From positions 1-7,650 of the forward strand of contig JAAHIC010000191.1 of NCBI GenBank assembly GCA_010671965.1: a stretch of DNA of 7,650 bases, read 5' to 3'. Both the position numbers and the translations under genes were made by a program. Shown here piece by piece: positions 1-4,923 of this stretch (positions within the stretch are counted from its first letter, which is position 1; each line of letters opens with the position of its first letter). The DNA is from Leptolyngbya sp. SIO4C5. Lineage in GTDB: Bacteria > Cyanobacteriota > Cyanobacteriia > Phormidesmidales > Phormidesmidaceae. The notes below the pieces were generated by a model. That model made no database searches. It was not told where the DNA came from and saw only the letters and a list, made by a program, of their open reading frames with translations.

Positions 1-87
1 TCCAATGGTAGAGGTGGTTTCTCCTGGCTGCTTGTAGATTTCAATAATCGCCTGCTTGTCTGCGTCTGATAGTTTGCTTGGAGCCAT
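1..87 (-). CDS. N-terminus of a helix-turn-helix-like cyanobacterial protein (partial)
   Basis: An ATG at 85-87 opens a minus-strand frame that stays open for 29 codons and leaves the window at its left edge. The peptide begins MAPSKLSDADKQ and continues through an ETTSTIG stretch. An AGGGA Shine-Dalgarno-like sequence (99-103) lies 11 nt upstream. From memory, the pattern 'KLSDADKQ..I..Y....ETTSTIA' is the start of a cyanobacterial family in which a helix-turn-helix (YGVSNSTISR-like) follows at once; the HTH itself would lie outside the window. Such proteins are sometimes annotated as transposase-like or as DNA-binding hypotheticals. Function is not established here. The gene has its own 112-nt upstream spacer after the membrane-protein gene. 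Confidence 0.62.
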   Translation of the reverse strand, partial: MAPSKLSDADKQAIIEIYKQPGETTSTIG

Positions 88-164
88 GCTGACCGTAATC
101 CCTGCACTGCTGAATCTTGTCTGCTCTGCTGAGTGAGATAACCCAGCTAGGACTACTATTATGA

Positions 165-184
165 CTGATTGCATCCGCAATCAG
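165..184 (-). terminator. Perfect 8-bp stem, 4-nt loop hairpin just 3' of the membrane-protein gene
   Basis: CTGATTGC (165-172) and GCAATCAG (177-184) are perfect inverted repeats around the loop ATCC. The hairpin begins 15 nt past the stop codon of the minus-strand membrane-protein gene, which is where a terminator would sit. On the minus strand it is followed by TCATAATAGT rather than a U-tract, so it is either a non-canonical terminator or an mRNA 3'-end stabilising hairpin. Confidence 0.5.
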
Positions 185-199
185 GTGTTTAATCCACGC

Positions 200-1222
200 T
201 TAGCTGCGACGGCGGCGACTGCTACGGCGAGACTGGGTTGAAATGGCGTGCTCTACGGTAGCCCCAATCGCAAAGAAAATGGCTGAAAACGTCCAAAAGA
301 CTTCCCAAAGTTCGCCCTCTTCGTAGGAAGCGGCATTGATACGATAGGCAAAGAACATATCGGCAATATAGAGACAGAAAGCCGCGATCGCAATTAGCTT
401 CCAAGACTGCGAAAATCGGCCGCCCCAAAAGGCCACCAGCATCGTCGCCGCAATCACTACCAGAATGCAGTCGCCAATCACGTAGAGCCAGCCAGCCGCT
501 TCCTCATACTGGCTCAGGTAGTTGTCTAAGGCCACTACCCAACCGGGCGCAGTGGTTTCCACCGCTGCTGCTGGAGGGACTGCCTCTGGATCGGTGATTT
601 CTAGCTCTGCCGGGGGCGTTGCCTCCGCCGGATCTATTGGCGGGCTTTCTTGGGCATGGGCCGCCTGCATCAGGGAAGGTCTGGGCAGGCTGGAAACTTC
701 GGCGACGGCAAAGTAATTAAGAAAGATAGCTAGGGCGACACCGACGAAGCCAATGCCCGCAATGATGAGCCACTGAGGCGTTTCCAGGTTGAGGCGGCGG
801 GGTAAGACGGCCCGCAGCATCCCCAGCACTAAAAATACGTAGCTAAGAATATAGAAAAAGTCGCCGAGGGAGACAGCCGGATCTAGGTTCCACACGGTTC
901 CCCAAAGGAAAAACAAGATGTTGCCTAAGGTGAAACACAGCATCCCTAAACCCAGAAACAGCCAGACATTACGACCGCTGACAATTTGGCTGCTGCCCCA
1001 GTTGCGAAAGCACAGCAGCGTCGCAATGACGAATGCGCCTGTTTCTAATATGGTAATCCCGTAGAAAAACCAGTCCGGATGCTCTGCGCCCGGTGGCGGC
1101 ACACTGAACAATAAGAAAAAGATCAGCGCAACGATTGCCCAGGCAAGACAGAATAGGACAAGGCTGCGGGTAGATACAATCGATTTTAGACCCGAGGAAG
1201 AACGACTCAAAACCCACCTCAT
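200..1222 (-). CDS. Eight-span integral membrane protein, orphan sensor-like module, function unknown
   Basis: 340 residues, ATG at 1220-1222, no clear Shine-Dalgarno. Eight hydrophobic spans are visible at about 20-41, 52-72, 85-109, 117-140, 150-172, 243-266, 274-294 and 305-325. Charge distribution supports both termini being cytoplasmic: the Arg/Lys-rich N-terminus, the RNW..R, RR, GGRFSQSWK loops and the RRSSRRRRS tail are all on one side, while acidic loops are on the other. Residues 173-242 form an acidic Pro/Ala/Glu-rich linker on the outside, with an AHAQ motif at 188-191 that resembles a signal-peptidase site. Spans 2-4 (W51 to RR142) and 6-8 (W245 to RR333) look like diverged copies, so the fold may be a 4+4 duplication. 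The stretch around SLGDFFYILSY (118-128) resembles membrane domains that sit in front of GGDEF domains in other bacteria, but no output domain follows here. A minus-strand TATAAG at 1373-1378 is a possible -10 element. I cannot assign a function. Confidence 0.88.
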   Translation of the reverse strand: MRWVLSRSSSGLKSIVSTRSLVLFCLAWAIVALIFFLLFSVPPPGAEHPDWFFYGITILETGAFVIATLLCFRNWGSSQIVSGRNVWLFLGLGMLCFTLGNILFFLWGTVWNLDPAVSLGDFFYILSYVFLVLGMLRAVLPRRLNLETPQWLIIAGIGFVGVALAIFLNYFAVAEVSSLPRPSLMQAAHAQESPPIDPAEATPPAELEITDPEAVPPAAAVETTAPGWVVALDNYLSQYEEAAGWLYVIGDCILVVIAATMLVAFWGGRFSQSWKLIAIAAFCLYIADMFFAYRINAASYEEGELWEVFWTFSAIFFAIGATVEHAISTQSRRSSRRRRS

Positions 1223-1405
1223 TTAAACAGTAATGGCTGTGTGCTCAGGGAGCCGCTACAGCTATTGAGTAGTTGACTTTAACCCTAGTTGCCAATGGTT
1301 CAGCCTTGCACACGATGCCGAACATGCAAAATATTAGCCAAAATTCTTAAAGTCGAACTAATTTGTCGTTTTCTTATAGCCACAATTGGAAAATGGCGCA
1401 GCCGT
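1223..1405. other. AT-rich spacer without a gene
   Basis: 183 nt between the Npun_F0813-like gene and the eight-span membrane protein. It is noticeably richer in A/T than the flanking genes (1320-1395 in particular), consistent with a promoter or leader for the membrane protein. No stem-loop followed by a T-run was found, so there is no visible terminator for the upstream gene. Confidence 0.5.
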
Positions 1406-2080
1406 TTACTGCCAAAGCTGGCCCATCGGGGACTGACTCAGCCAGTTTGTAAACTGCTTTTGATTGGCAGGGGTCATATCTTCCAGTACCTCTAAAGCTC
1501 TTTCTGTAAAGTTGGCGTTGCCGAAATAGCTCTTACTGATGCGATAGAGTTCCTGCAGCAGCGTGTTGAGGTGATGTTCCTGCCAGGCAGGCATCTGGGC
1601 CATTGCCAGCGGATCGACCGTCAGGATTGCATGAACTGATTTAGCCGAGTCTATCTGCGGGAAGTTCCACTGCTCAAATAGATCGGTGATGTCTTTTTCA
1701 AACAGGGCTGCCTGCTTGTCCCCCAACAAATCCTCGACATCAATATAGAGGGCCTGTAGCAGCAGCAAACAGCCCTGAATCAGGGCGGCTGAGGCGGCTG
1801 GACCGCTAGCCACATCGCTGCCTTCAGCGGCATCTATCTGCTCAACTCGAACTTTGCCCCAAACGCTAAAGCGCTCAGGTTCTTCTAGCAGCACACAGGC
1901 TTTGCCCCGATTATCGGTCAGGTCGCGCCAAAGCGCTCTGGCTTCCTCTTCCTGAGCCGCATTAAAAACGCTGAGTAATCGAAAAGTTTGATCCTGATAG
2001 GAGAGAATCGGAATTTTTTGGTCTTTGGTAGGATGTTGAACGCTTTTAATGTCAACATCTTGTCGCTTGAGAATAAACAT
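1406..2080 (-). CDS. Npun_F0813-like conserved cyanobacterial protein
   Basis: 224 residues, ATG at 2078-2080, with AGGAG (2096-2100) 15 nt upstream, rather far for a Shine-Dalgarno. No membrane span or signal peptide is evident, so it is probably cytoplasmic. Residues 43-78 (EEEARALWRDLTDNRG through EEPERFSVWGKVR) form a dense conserved-looking block and are what made me recall the cyanobacterial 'Npun_F0813 family'. Residues 98-115 are a hydrophobic helix (LIQGCLLLLQALYID). The C-terminal third (165-224) is helical and ends in an NQKQFTNWLSQSP segment. No catalytic motif or cofactor site is visible. The family assignment is from memory of the opening MFILKRQDV and is not verified; biochemical function is unknown to me. 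The upstream spacer is unusually structured (see 2181-2264). Confidence 0.85.
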   Translation of the reverse strand: MFILKRQDVDIKSVQHPTKDQKIPILSYQDQTFRLLSVFNAAQEEEARALWRDLTDNRGKACVLLEEPERFSVWGKVRVEQIDAAEGSDVASGPAASAALIQGCLLLLQALYIDVEDLLGDKQAALFEKDITDLFEQWNFPQIDSAKSVHAILTVDPLAMAQMPAWQEHHLNTLLQELYRISKSYFGNANFTERALEVLEDMTPANQKQFTNWLSQSPMGQLWQ

Positions 2081-2178
2081 AGCGCTGCCAATTCACTCCT
2101 AATCGGGCCGTGGATTGCAGAGGTGATTATTAACCAACTAGAACACATCCGCCGCTGAAACAGTTGAGAAGATATCTG

Positions 2179-2184
2179 ATTGTA
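2179..2184 (-). promoter_or_regulatory. Possible -10 element (TACAAT) for the Npun_F0813-like gene
   Basis: The minus strand reads TACAAT, five of six matches to the sigma-70 -10 consensus, about 100 nt upstream of the ATG. No good -35 lies 16-18 nt further upstream (the best is TTCAAT at 18 nt spacing). The element overlaps one arm of a 9-bp inverted repeat, so factor binding there could affect transcription. This is a weak call. Confidence 0.25.
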
Positions 2185-2245
2185 ACGGGTAGACTCCCTT
2201 CTATTGAAGAAACCTACCTGTTCAAACGGTTAAGACCCCGTTACA
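2181..2245. repeat. 9-bp perfect inverted repeat enclosing a nested stem-loop, with a competing partner
   Basis: TGTAACGGG (2181-2189) and CCCGTTACA (2237-2245) are perfect inverted repeats. Inside them, GGGTAG (2187-2192) can pair with CTACCT (2214-2219), capped by CTTC-TATT-GAAG (2198-2209). A second, near-identical direct copy of the first arm, AACGGTTAAGAC (2225-2236, compare AACGGGTAGAC at 2184-2194), can instead pair its AACGG with CCGTT at 2238-2242. The folds are mutually exclusive. The sequence lies 101-165 nt upstream of the Npun_F0813-like ATG and could be a structured leader or an operator; which strand is functional is unknown. Confidence 0.45.
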
Positions 2246-2317
2246 TCCCTACTTTAGAACGTAGACGGCGCTTTACACGTATCTCTCAGAACTTTTGGGC
2301 CAGCCCGTAGCCCTGAT

Positions 2318-2334
2318 AACACTTGCTGAGTGTT
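2318..2334. repeat. 6-bp hairpin AACACT/AGTGTT
   Basis: AACACT (2318-2323) and AGTGTT (2329-2334) pair around the loop TGCTG. It lies just upstream of the presumed tRNA promoter. No T-run follows on either strand, so it is not a canonical terminator. The role, if any, is unknown. Confidence 0.3.
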
Positions 2335-2339
2335 CCCCA

Positions 2340-2369
2340 TTGCTTTATCGCCTCAGCGATCGCTACAAT
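2340..2369 (+). promoter_or_regulatory. Candidate sigma-70-type promoter for tRNA-Arg
   Basis: TTGCTT (2340-2345) and TACAAT (2364-2369) are separated by 18 nt. The -10 matches the consensus at five of six positions; the -35 has only TTG. Initiation about 7 nt downstream would give a leader of roughly 27 nt before the mature tRNA 5' end at 2403. A HIP1 octamer (2356-2363) fills the end of the spacer. Confidence 0.38.
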
Positions 2370-2402
2370 TTGTGAGGAACTAGCTCAGTATGTTAGGTAT
2401 AG

Positions 2403-2475
<73 letters not shown>

Positions 2476-2499
2476 TTTTAATTAAAGTTTTTGAGTTGA

Positions 2500-2519
2500 A
2501 GCCTTTGAGTATCAAGGCT
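2500..2519. repeat. Inverted repeat 25 nt past the tRNA
   Basis: AGCCTT (2500-2505) and AAGGCT (2514-2519) form a 6-bp stem, with a possible small GA/TC inner pairing. No T-run follows it on the plus strand. The T-rich stretches GTTTT (2475-2479) and GTTTTT (2487-2492) lie upstream of it, directly after the tRNA, so tRNA 3' processing rather than a classical terminator may define the end. It could also serve the minus-strand small ORF. Weak. Confidence 0.3.
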
Positions 2520-2565
2520 GTGACAGTGGTGCGATAGAGGCGACTGCTAGGGCGGTCTTGGATTT

Positions 2566-2649
2566 TTAGCCTAAAACAACGCGGTTGTAGAGCAGCAGCG
2601 AGCCTAGTGTGGCGCAGAGGACGGTAGCCGCAATCAGGAGAATATCCAT
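2566..2649 (-). CDS. Possible 27-residue single-span membrane peptide
   Basis: ATG at 2647-2649, TAA at 2566-2568. The frame is closed by a TAG two codons upstream, so the ATG is the only good start; GGGAG (2662-2666) lies 12 nt upstream. The peptide starts MDILLIAATVLC and ends LLLYNRVVLG, giving one hydrophobic helix (about 3-20), Asp at the N-end and Arg at the C-end, which predicts N-out/C-in. Size and layout resemble the low-molecular-weight subunits of photosystems, cytochrome b6f and NDH-1, but the sequence fits none I can recall: PetN also starts MDIL, yet its C-terminal WGRNG motif is missing. It sits alone between the HAD gene and the tRNA. An ORF this short can occur by chance, so existence is uncertain and function unknown. 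Confidence 0.42.
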   Translation of the reverse strand: MDILLIAATVLCATLGSLLLYNRVVLG

Positions 2650-2715
2650 TGGCTATACAAACTCCCGGAAAAGTACTGAGCTTATTGTGGCGATCGCATA
2701 GCTAGCCTATCAGGG

Positions 2716-2763
2716 AAAAAACACGGCTATTTGGAGACTGTTACAGTCCGTAATCAGTGTTTT
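2716..2763 (-). terminator. Terminator-like fold after the HAD hydrolase gene
   Basis: On the minus strand, right after the HAD stop codon, AAAACAC (2757-2763) can pair with GTGTTTT (2718-2724), enclosing an inner hairpin GACTG-TAA-CAGTC (2736-2748). The second arm runs into six T (2716-2721). This is the best T-tract-associated fold in the window, but the stem is AT-rich and the loop is long, so efficiency is uncertain. Confidence 0.42.
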
Positions 2764-3425
2764 CACTTGTTAGGCTGATTCTCAGATCGGTTCAGCCAGA
2801 TGCCTTTGAGGCCAGCCGCTTTAGCCCCCTCGTAGTCTTGCTGATAGCTATCACCGATATGCCAAGCTGCCGCTGGCTGACAGCCGTGTTTCTGAAGGGC
2901 CGTTGCAAAAATTAAAGGATGGGGCTTGGCGGCTCCTACTTCGGTGGAGATAGTGATGGTTTGGAAGCAGTGGCTAAGTTCAAGCGCGTCTAAAACCGCA
3001 TAGATACGAGAGTCAAAGTTGGAGATAATGCCCAGCTCAATTTCCTGCGCCTGCCAGTTCTGGAGCGCCTGCAGCGTATCTGGGTAGAGAAACCAAGGCT
3101 CAGCCGTGGCAAAGTGAGCATAGAGCTCGGTGAAAAAGCCCTCAAAATCAGAAAAGGCTGCCAGGGCATCGATTTGGGTAAAAGCCTGCTGGGCGATGGC
3201 GTGCCACCAGCGATACTCGGCCTGGGGAATGGCTGTGGTTTCCGTTTGGGGAAACGCCATTGGGCTGGCGCTGCTAAAAGCCTGAATAAAAGCCTGGTCA
3301 AGGGCGGCGGCGTCCGTTTCTACGCCCGCTGAGCGGGCCATATCCGCATAGATTTGTCCTACACTGCCGCGCACCCCAAACAAGGTACCAACCGCATCTA
3401 GAAAAATAACCTGGGGCTGAGACAT
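2763..3425 (-). CDS. HAD-superfamily hydrolase, REG-2/HDHD3-like (subfamily IA)
   Basis: 220 residues from the ATG at 3423-3425. The frame can be extended three codons to a TTG at 3432-3434, but neither start has a Shine-Dalgarno and the ATG is the more natural choice. HAD motifs are in order: motif I FLDAVGTLF with nucleophile D10; motif II IISNFD with S135; motif III K167 in AAKPHP; motif IV GDSYQQD with D192 and D197. The helical cap lies between motifs I and II (about 20-110), with the RWW segment near 72-74. The cap, ISNFD and overall length match human HDHD3 and the REG-2-like family. The usual second Asp of motif I (DxD), the acid/base for phosphoryl transfer, is Val12. HDHD3 also lacks it (Lys there), so this is a family trait; the substrate is unknown and phosphatase activity may be weak or altered. 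Confidence 0.9.
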   Translation of the reverse strand: MSQPQVIFLDAVGTLFGVRGSVGQIYADMARSAGVETDAAALDQAFIQAFSSASPMAFPQTETTAIPQAEYRWWHAIAQQAFTQIDALAAFSDFEGFFTELYAHFATAEPWFLYPDTLQALQNWQAQEIELGIISNFDSRIYAVLDALELSHCFQTITISTEVGAAKPHPLIFATALQKHGCQPAAAWHIGDSYQQDYEGAKAAGLKGIWLNRSENQPNK

Positions 3426-3455
3426 CTTAGGCAAGCGTAAATCAACAGGGCTTAG

Positions 3456-3469
3456 GAGCTACGCAGCTC
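3456..3469 (-). repeat. Small hairpin in the leader of the HAD gene
   Basis: GAGCT (3456-3460) and AGCTC (3465-3469) form a perfect 5-bp stem with a 4-nt loop. It ends about 30 nt upstream of the HAD ATG, so it would lie in the mRNA leader. Its role is unknown. Confidence 0.3.
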
Positions 3470-3498
3470 ACAATTCGAGACGCTGGGGGTAGTGACAA
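3470..3498 (-). promoter_or_regulatory. Weak candidate promoter for the HAD gene
   Basis: The minus strand reads TTGTCA (3493-3498, five of six matches to a -35), then 17 nt, then AATTGT (3470-3475, only three of six matches to a -10). Position about 45-70 nt upstream of the ATG is sensible. The palindrome at 3502-3528 lies immediately upstream of the -35. Confidence 0.28.
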
Positions 3499-3501
3499 GC
3501 T

Positions 3502-3528
3502 CTCCCCTATTCTCCCTTAGTAGGGGAG
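3502..3528. repeat. 8-bp palindromic element CTCCCCTA...TAGGGGAG
   Basis: CTCCCCTA (3502-3509) and TAGGGGAG (3521-3528) are perfect inverted repeats around an 11-nt loop. A second CTCCC at 3512-3516 could pair with the same right arm. No T-run follows. Short palindromes of this CT/GA-rich kind are often dispersed in cyanobacterial intergenic DNA, so a small repeat element is likely; a 3'-end hairpin for ndbB or an operator for the HAD gene are alternatives. I see no gene elsewhere in the 3426-3649 spacer. Confidence 0.5.
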
Positions 3529-3649
3529 GTGGCAATAGCCGGGAGGATCTGGCGATTAGCTGAAACCTGATTTAATGCGTCAGTCCTGCAGGGCGTATGG
3601 GCCGCTAGAGCCAGCCTACCGTCAGACAAGCCAGCTCATGCCTGTTCAG

Positions 3650-4843
3650 CTAAGCTTTGAGCAAGTCTCGCAGCGGCTGCCCCATCCAGTTCAGCCCCAC
3701 CCGAATCTGGTGGTCGAGCGTGGGCATCCGGTAGAGGTAGGCTAGGCGACGGGCTACGTGCGCAAAGACGCCGTCTAGCTTCATGCCCATGCCAGTCAGC
3801 GTAGCGTTATCCGTCCCCAGCGTCATCATTTCTCCCAGGTGGTTGTAGCGGAAAGGCAGCAGCGGGCGATCGCTCAGCGAGGCCCAAACATTCCAAGCGA
3901 CATAGTCGGCCTGCTGGATAGCAGACTGGGCCGTGTTCGGTACCTGCTGCCCGGTGGCATCATGGCAGTCAACCAAATCACCCAGGGCAAAAATATCGCT
4001 GCACCCTGTCACCTGCAAAGTCGGCTCGACCGTCAGTTGTCCGCGCGAGTTGCGTTTGAAATCTAGGCTCTGAGTCACCTCAGCGGGGCGGGTGCCTACC
4101 GTCCACAGCACTAGCTCAGCCGGAATGGTATCTACCTGGCCCCGATACTTTAAAGACACCGAATCGGCGGTGACGGACTCGACGGTGGTTTCGAGATCGA
4201 GCCATACGCCTCGCTCCGCCAGGGCTTTTTCTGCCGCCTGACGATTAAATTCAGCAGAGGTGCGCAGAATCTCGGTTGCCATTTCTACAATGCGGATGCG
4301 ACCGCGATCGCCCAGGCGATCCGCCAGCTTGCAGGCCAGCTCGACGCCGCTGTAGCCACCGCCCACAACGGCAATGCGAATTTTCTCGGCGGCGCTAGCT
4401 TCTAATTCCCGCAGGCGCTCTTTGAGCTGATAGGCATCCTCAATCGTGCGGAAGGAAATCGCGTGATCTGCCACCCCGGGGGCTAAATCCATTGGCGTTT
4501 CACCTCCCATCGCCAGTACGAGGCGATCGTAAGGCAGGGTTGTACCATCGCTGAGGCTAACTTGCTGAGTGGCTGGGGCAATGTCTGCTACGCCGCTTTG
4601 GTGAAAGCGAATTTGAGTATTGGCAAATAGCTCCTCGTAGGGCGGCGCGATTTCCCAAGTTTGCAGCTCCTCAGTCACTAGCTCGTAGAGCAAAGGGGAA
4701 AACAAAAAGCGATCGCGCTGATCCACCAGCACGATTTCTGCCTGATGAGGGGCTAACCAGGGCAGCTTGCTGAGGCTTAAAGCGGTGTAGAGTCCGCCAA
4801 AGCCACCTCCTAGAATGCAAATCTGATGAGCCGATTGGGTCAT
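3650..4843 (-). CDS. ndbB: Type-2 NAD(P)H dehydrogenase, NdbB-like
   Basis: 397 residues, ATG at 4841-4843; an in-frame TAG 11 codons upstream with no other start between makes this start firm. It is a two-Rossmann flavoprotein. The FAD site is LGGGFGG (11-17) with D41 ending the second strand and IFALGD (284-289). The NAD(P)H site is VVGGGYSGVELA (159-170), with E187 at the end of its second strand, favouring NADH. AQSAIQQADYVAWN (305-318) is the quinone-side helix of NDH-2 enzymes, and the C-terminal ARRLAYLYR...DLLKA region is the usual amphipathic membrane anchor. Length and the phrases LVDQRDRFLF, YELVTEE and FRTIEDAYQLK recall Synechocystis Slr1743 (NdbB), which, like plant NDC1, is reported to reduce demethylphylloquinone in vitamin K1 synthesis. 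It should act peripherally at the thylakoid or plasma membrane. The NdbB subgroup, rather than NdbA or NdbC, is from memory. It lies 80 nt downstream of the kinase-like gene and may be cotranscribed with it. Confidence 0.85.
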   Translation of the reverse strand: MTQSAHQICILGGGFGGLYTALSLSKLPWLAPHQAEIVLVDQRDRFLFSPLLYELVTEELQTWEIAPPYEELFANTQIRFHQSGVADIAPATQQVSLSDGTTLPYDRLVLAMGGETPMDLAPGVADHAISFRTIEDAYQLKERLRELEASAAEKIRIAVVGGGYSGVELACKLADRLGDRGRIRIVEMATEILRTSAEFNRQAAEKALAERGVWLDLETTVESVTADSVSLKYRGQVDTIPAELVLWTVGTRPAEVTQSLDFKRNSRGQLTVEPTLQVTGCSDIFALGDLVDCHDATGQQVPNTAQSAIQQADYVAWNVWASLSDRPLLPFRYNHLGEMMTLGTDNATLTGMGMKLDGVFAHVARRLAYLYRMPTLDHQIRVGLNWMGQPLRDLLKA

Positions 4844-4892
4844 AGTGGCGCTGAGAAGTGGGTAAAATCCTCTCTACAGAATAGCAACCTCC

Positions 4893-4909
4893 GCCCTCTC
4901 TGCCCTCTC
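4893..4909. repeat. Short tandem repeat GCCCTCTC x2 in the kinase-ndbB spacer
   Basis: GCCCTCTC occurs at 4893-4900 and 4902-4909, one base apart, in an 80-nt spacer that is strongly CT-rich on the plus strand (GA-rich in the mRNA). The mRNA therefore carries several Shine-Dalgarno-like purine runs, including GGAGG at 4888-4892, but these are 44 nt or more from the ndbB ATG and too distant to be its ribosome-binding site. Confidence 0.55.
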
Positions 4910-4923
4910 CATAGAGAAGGACG

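Noticed and set aside
522..716. 64-codon plus-strand frame rich in Ser/Ala/Gly
   Set aside because: It is the antisense reading of the Pro/Ala/Glu linker of the membrane protein; low complexity explains the open frame.
1289..1495. 68-codon plus-strand frame
   Set aside because: It starts at a TTG, lies largely antisense to the 3' end of the Npun_F0813-like gene and its Cys/Arg-rich product shows no domain.
1918..2148. 76-codon minus-strand frame upstream of and overlapping the Npun_F0813-like gene
   Set aside because: It overlaps the conserved gene in another frame, has no Shine-Dalgarno and an unpatterned basic product.
2477..2486. AT palindrome TTTAATTAAA after the tRNA
   Set aside because: It is a short AT-only palindrome expected by chance and lacks the GC stem needed for a terminator.
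2566..2649. Small ORF as PetN (cytochrome b6f)
   Set aside because: Only the first four residues (MDIL) agree; the Trp residues and WGRNG end of PetN are absent.
3585..3592. 8-bp palindrome CCTGCAGG
   Set aside because: It is isolated, with no second copy or neighbouring structure in the window; no basis for a functional call.
4840..4923. In-frame 27-codon open extension after the TAG of the kinase-like gene, ending in a TGA that overlaps the ndbB ATG
   Set aside because: The HATPase domain already ends normally just before the TAG (TTFRVSLPIYQQ), and the extension is Arg-rich without any motif. Read-through or a truncation is not needed to explain it, although the ATGA overlap is curious.
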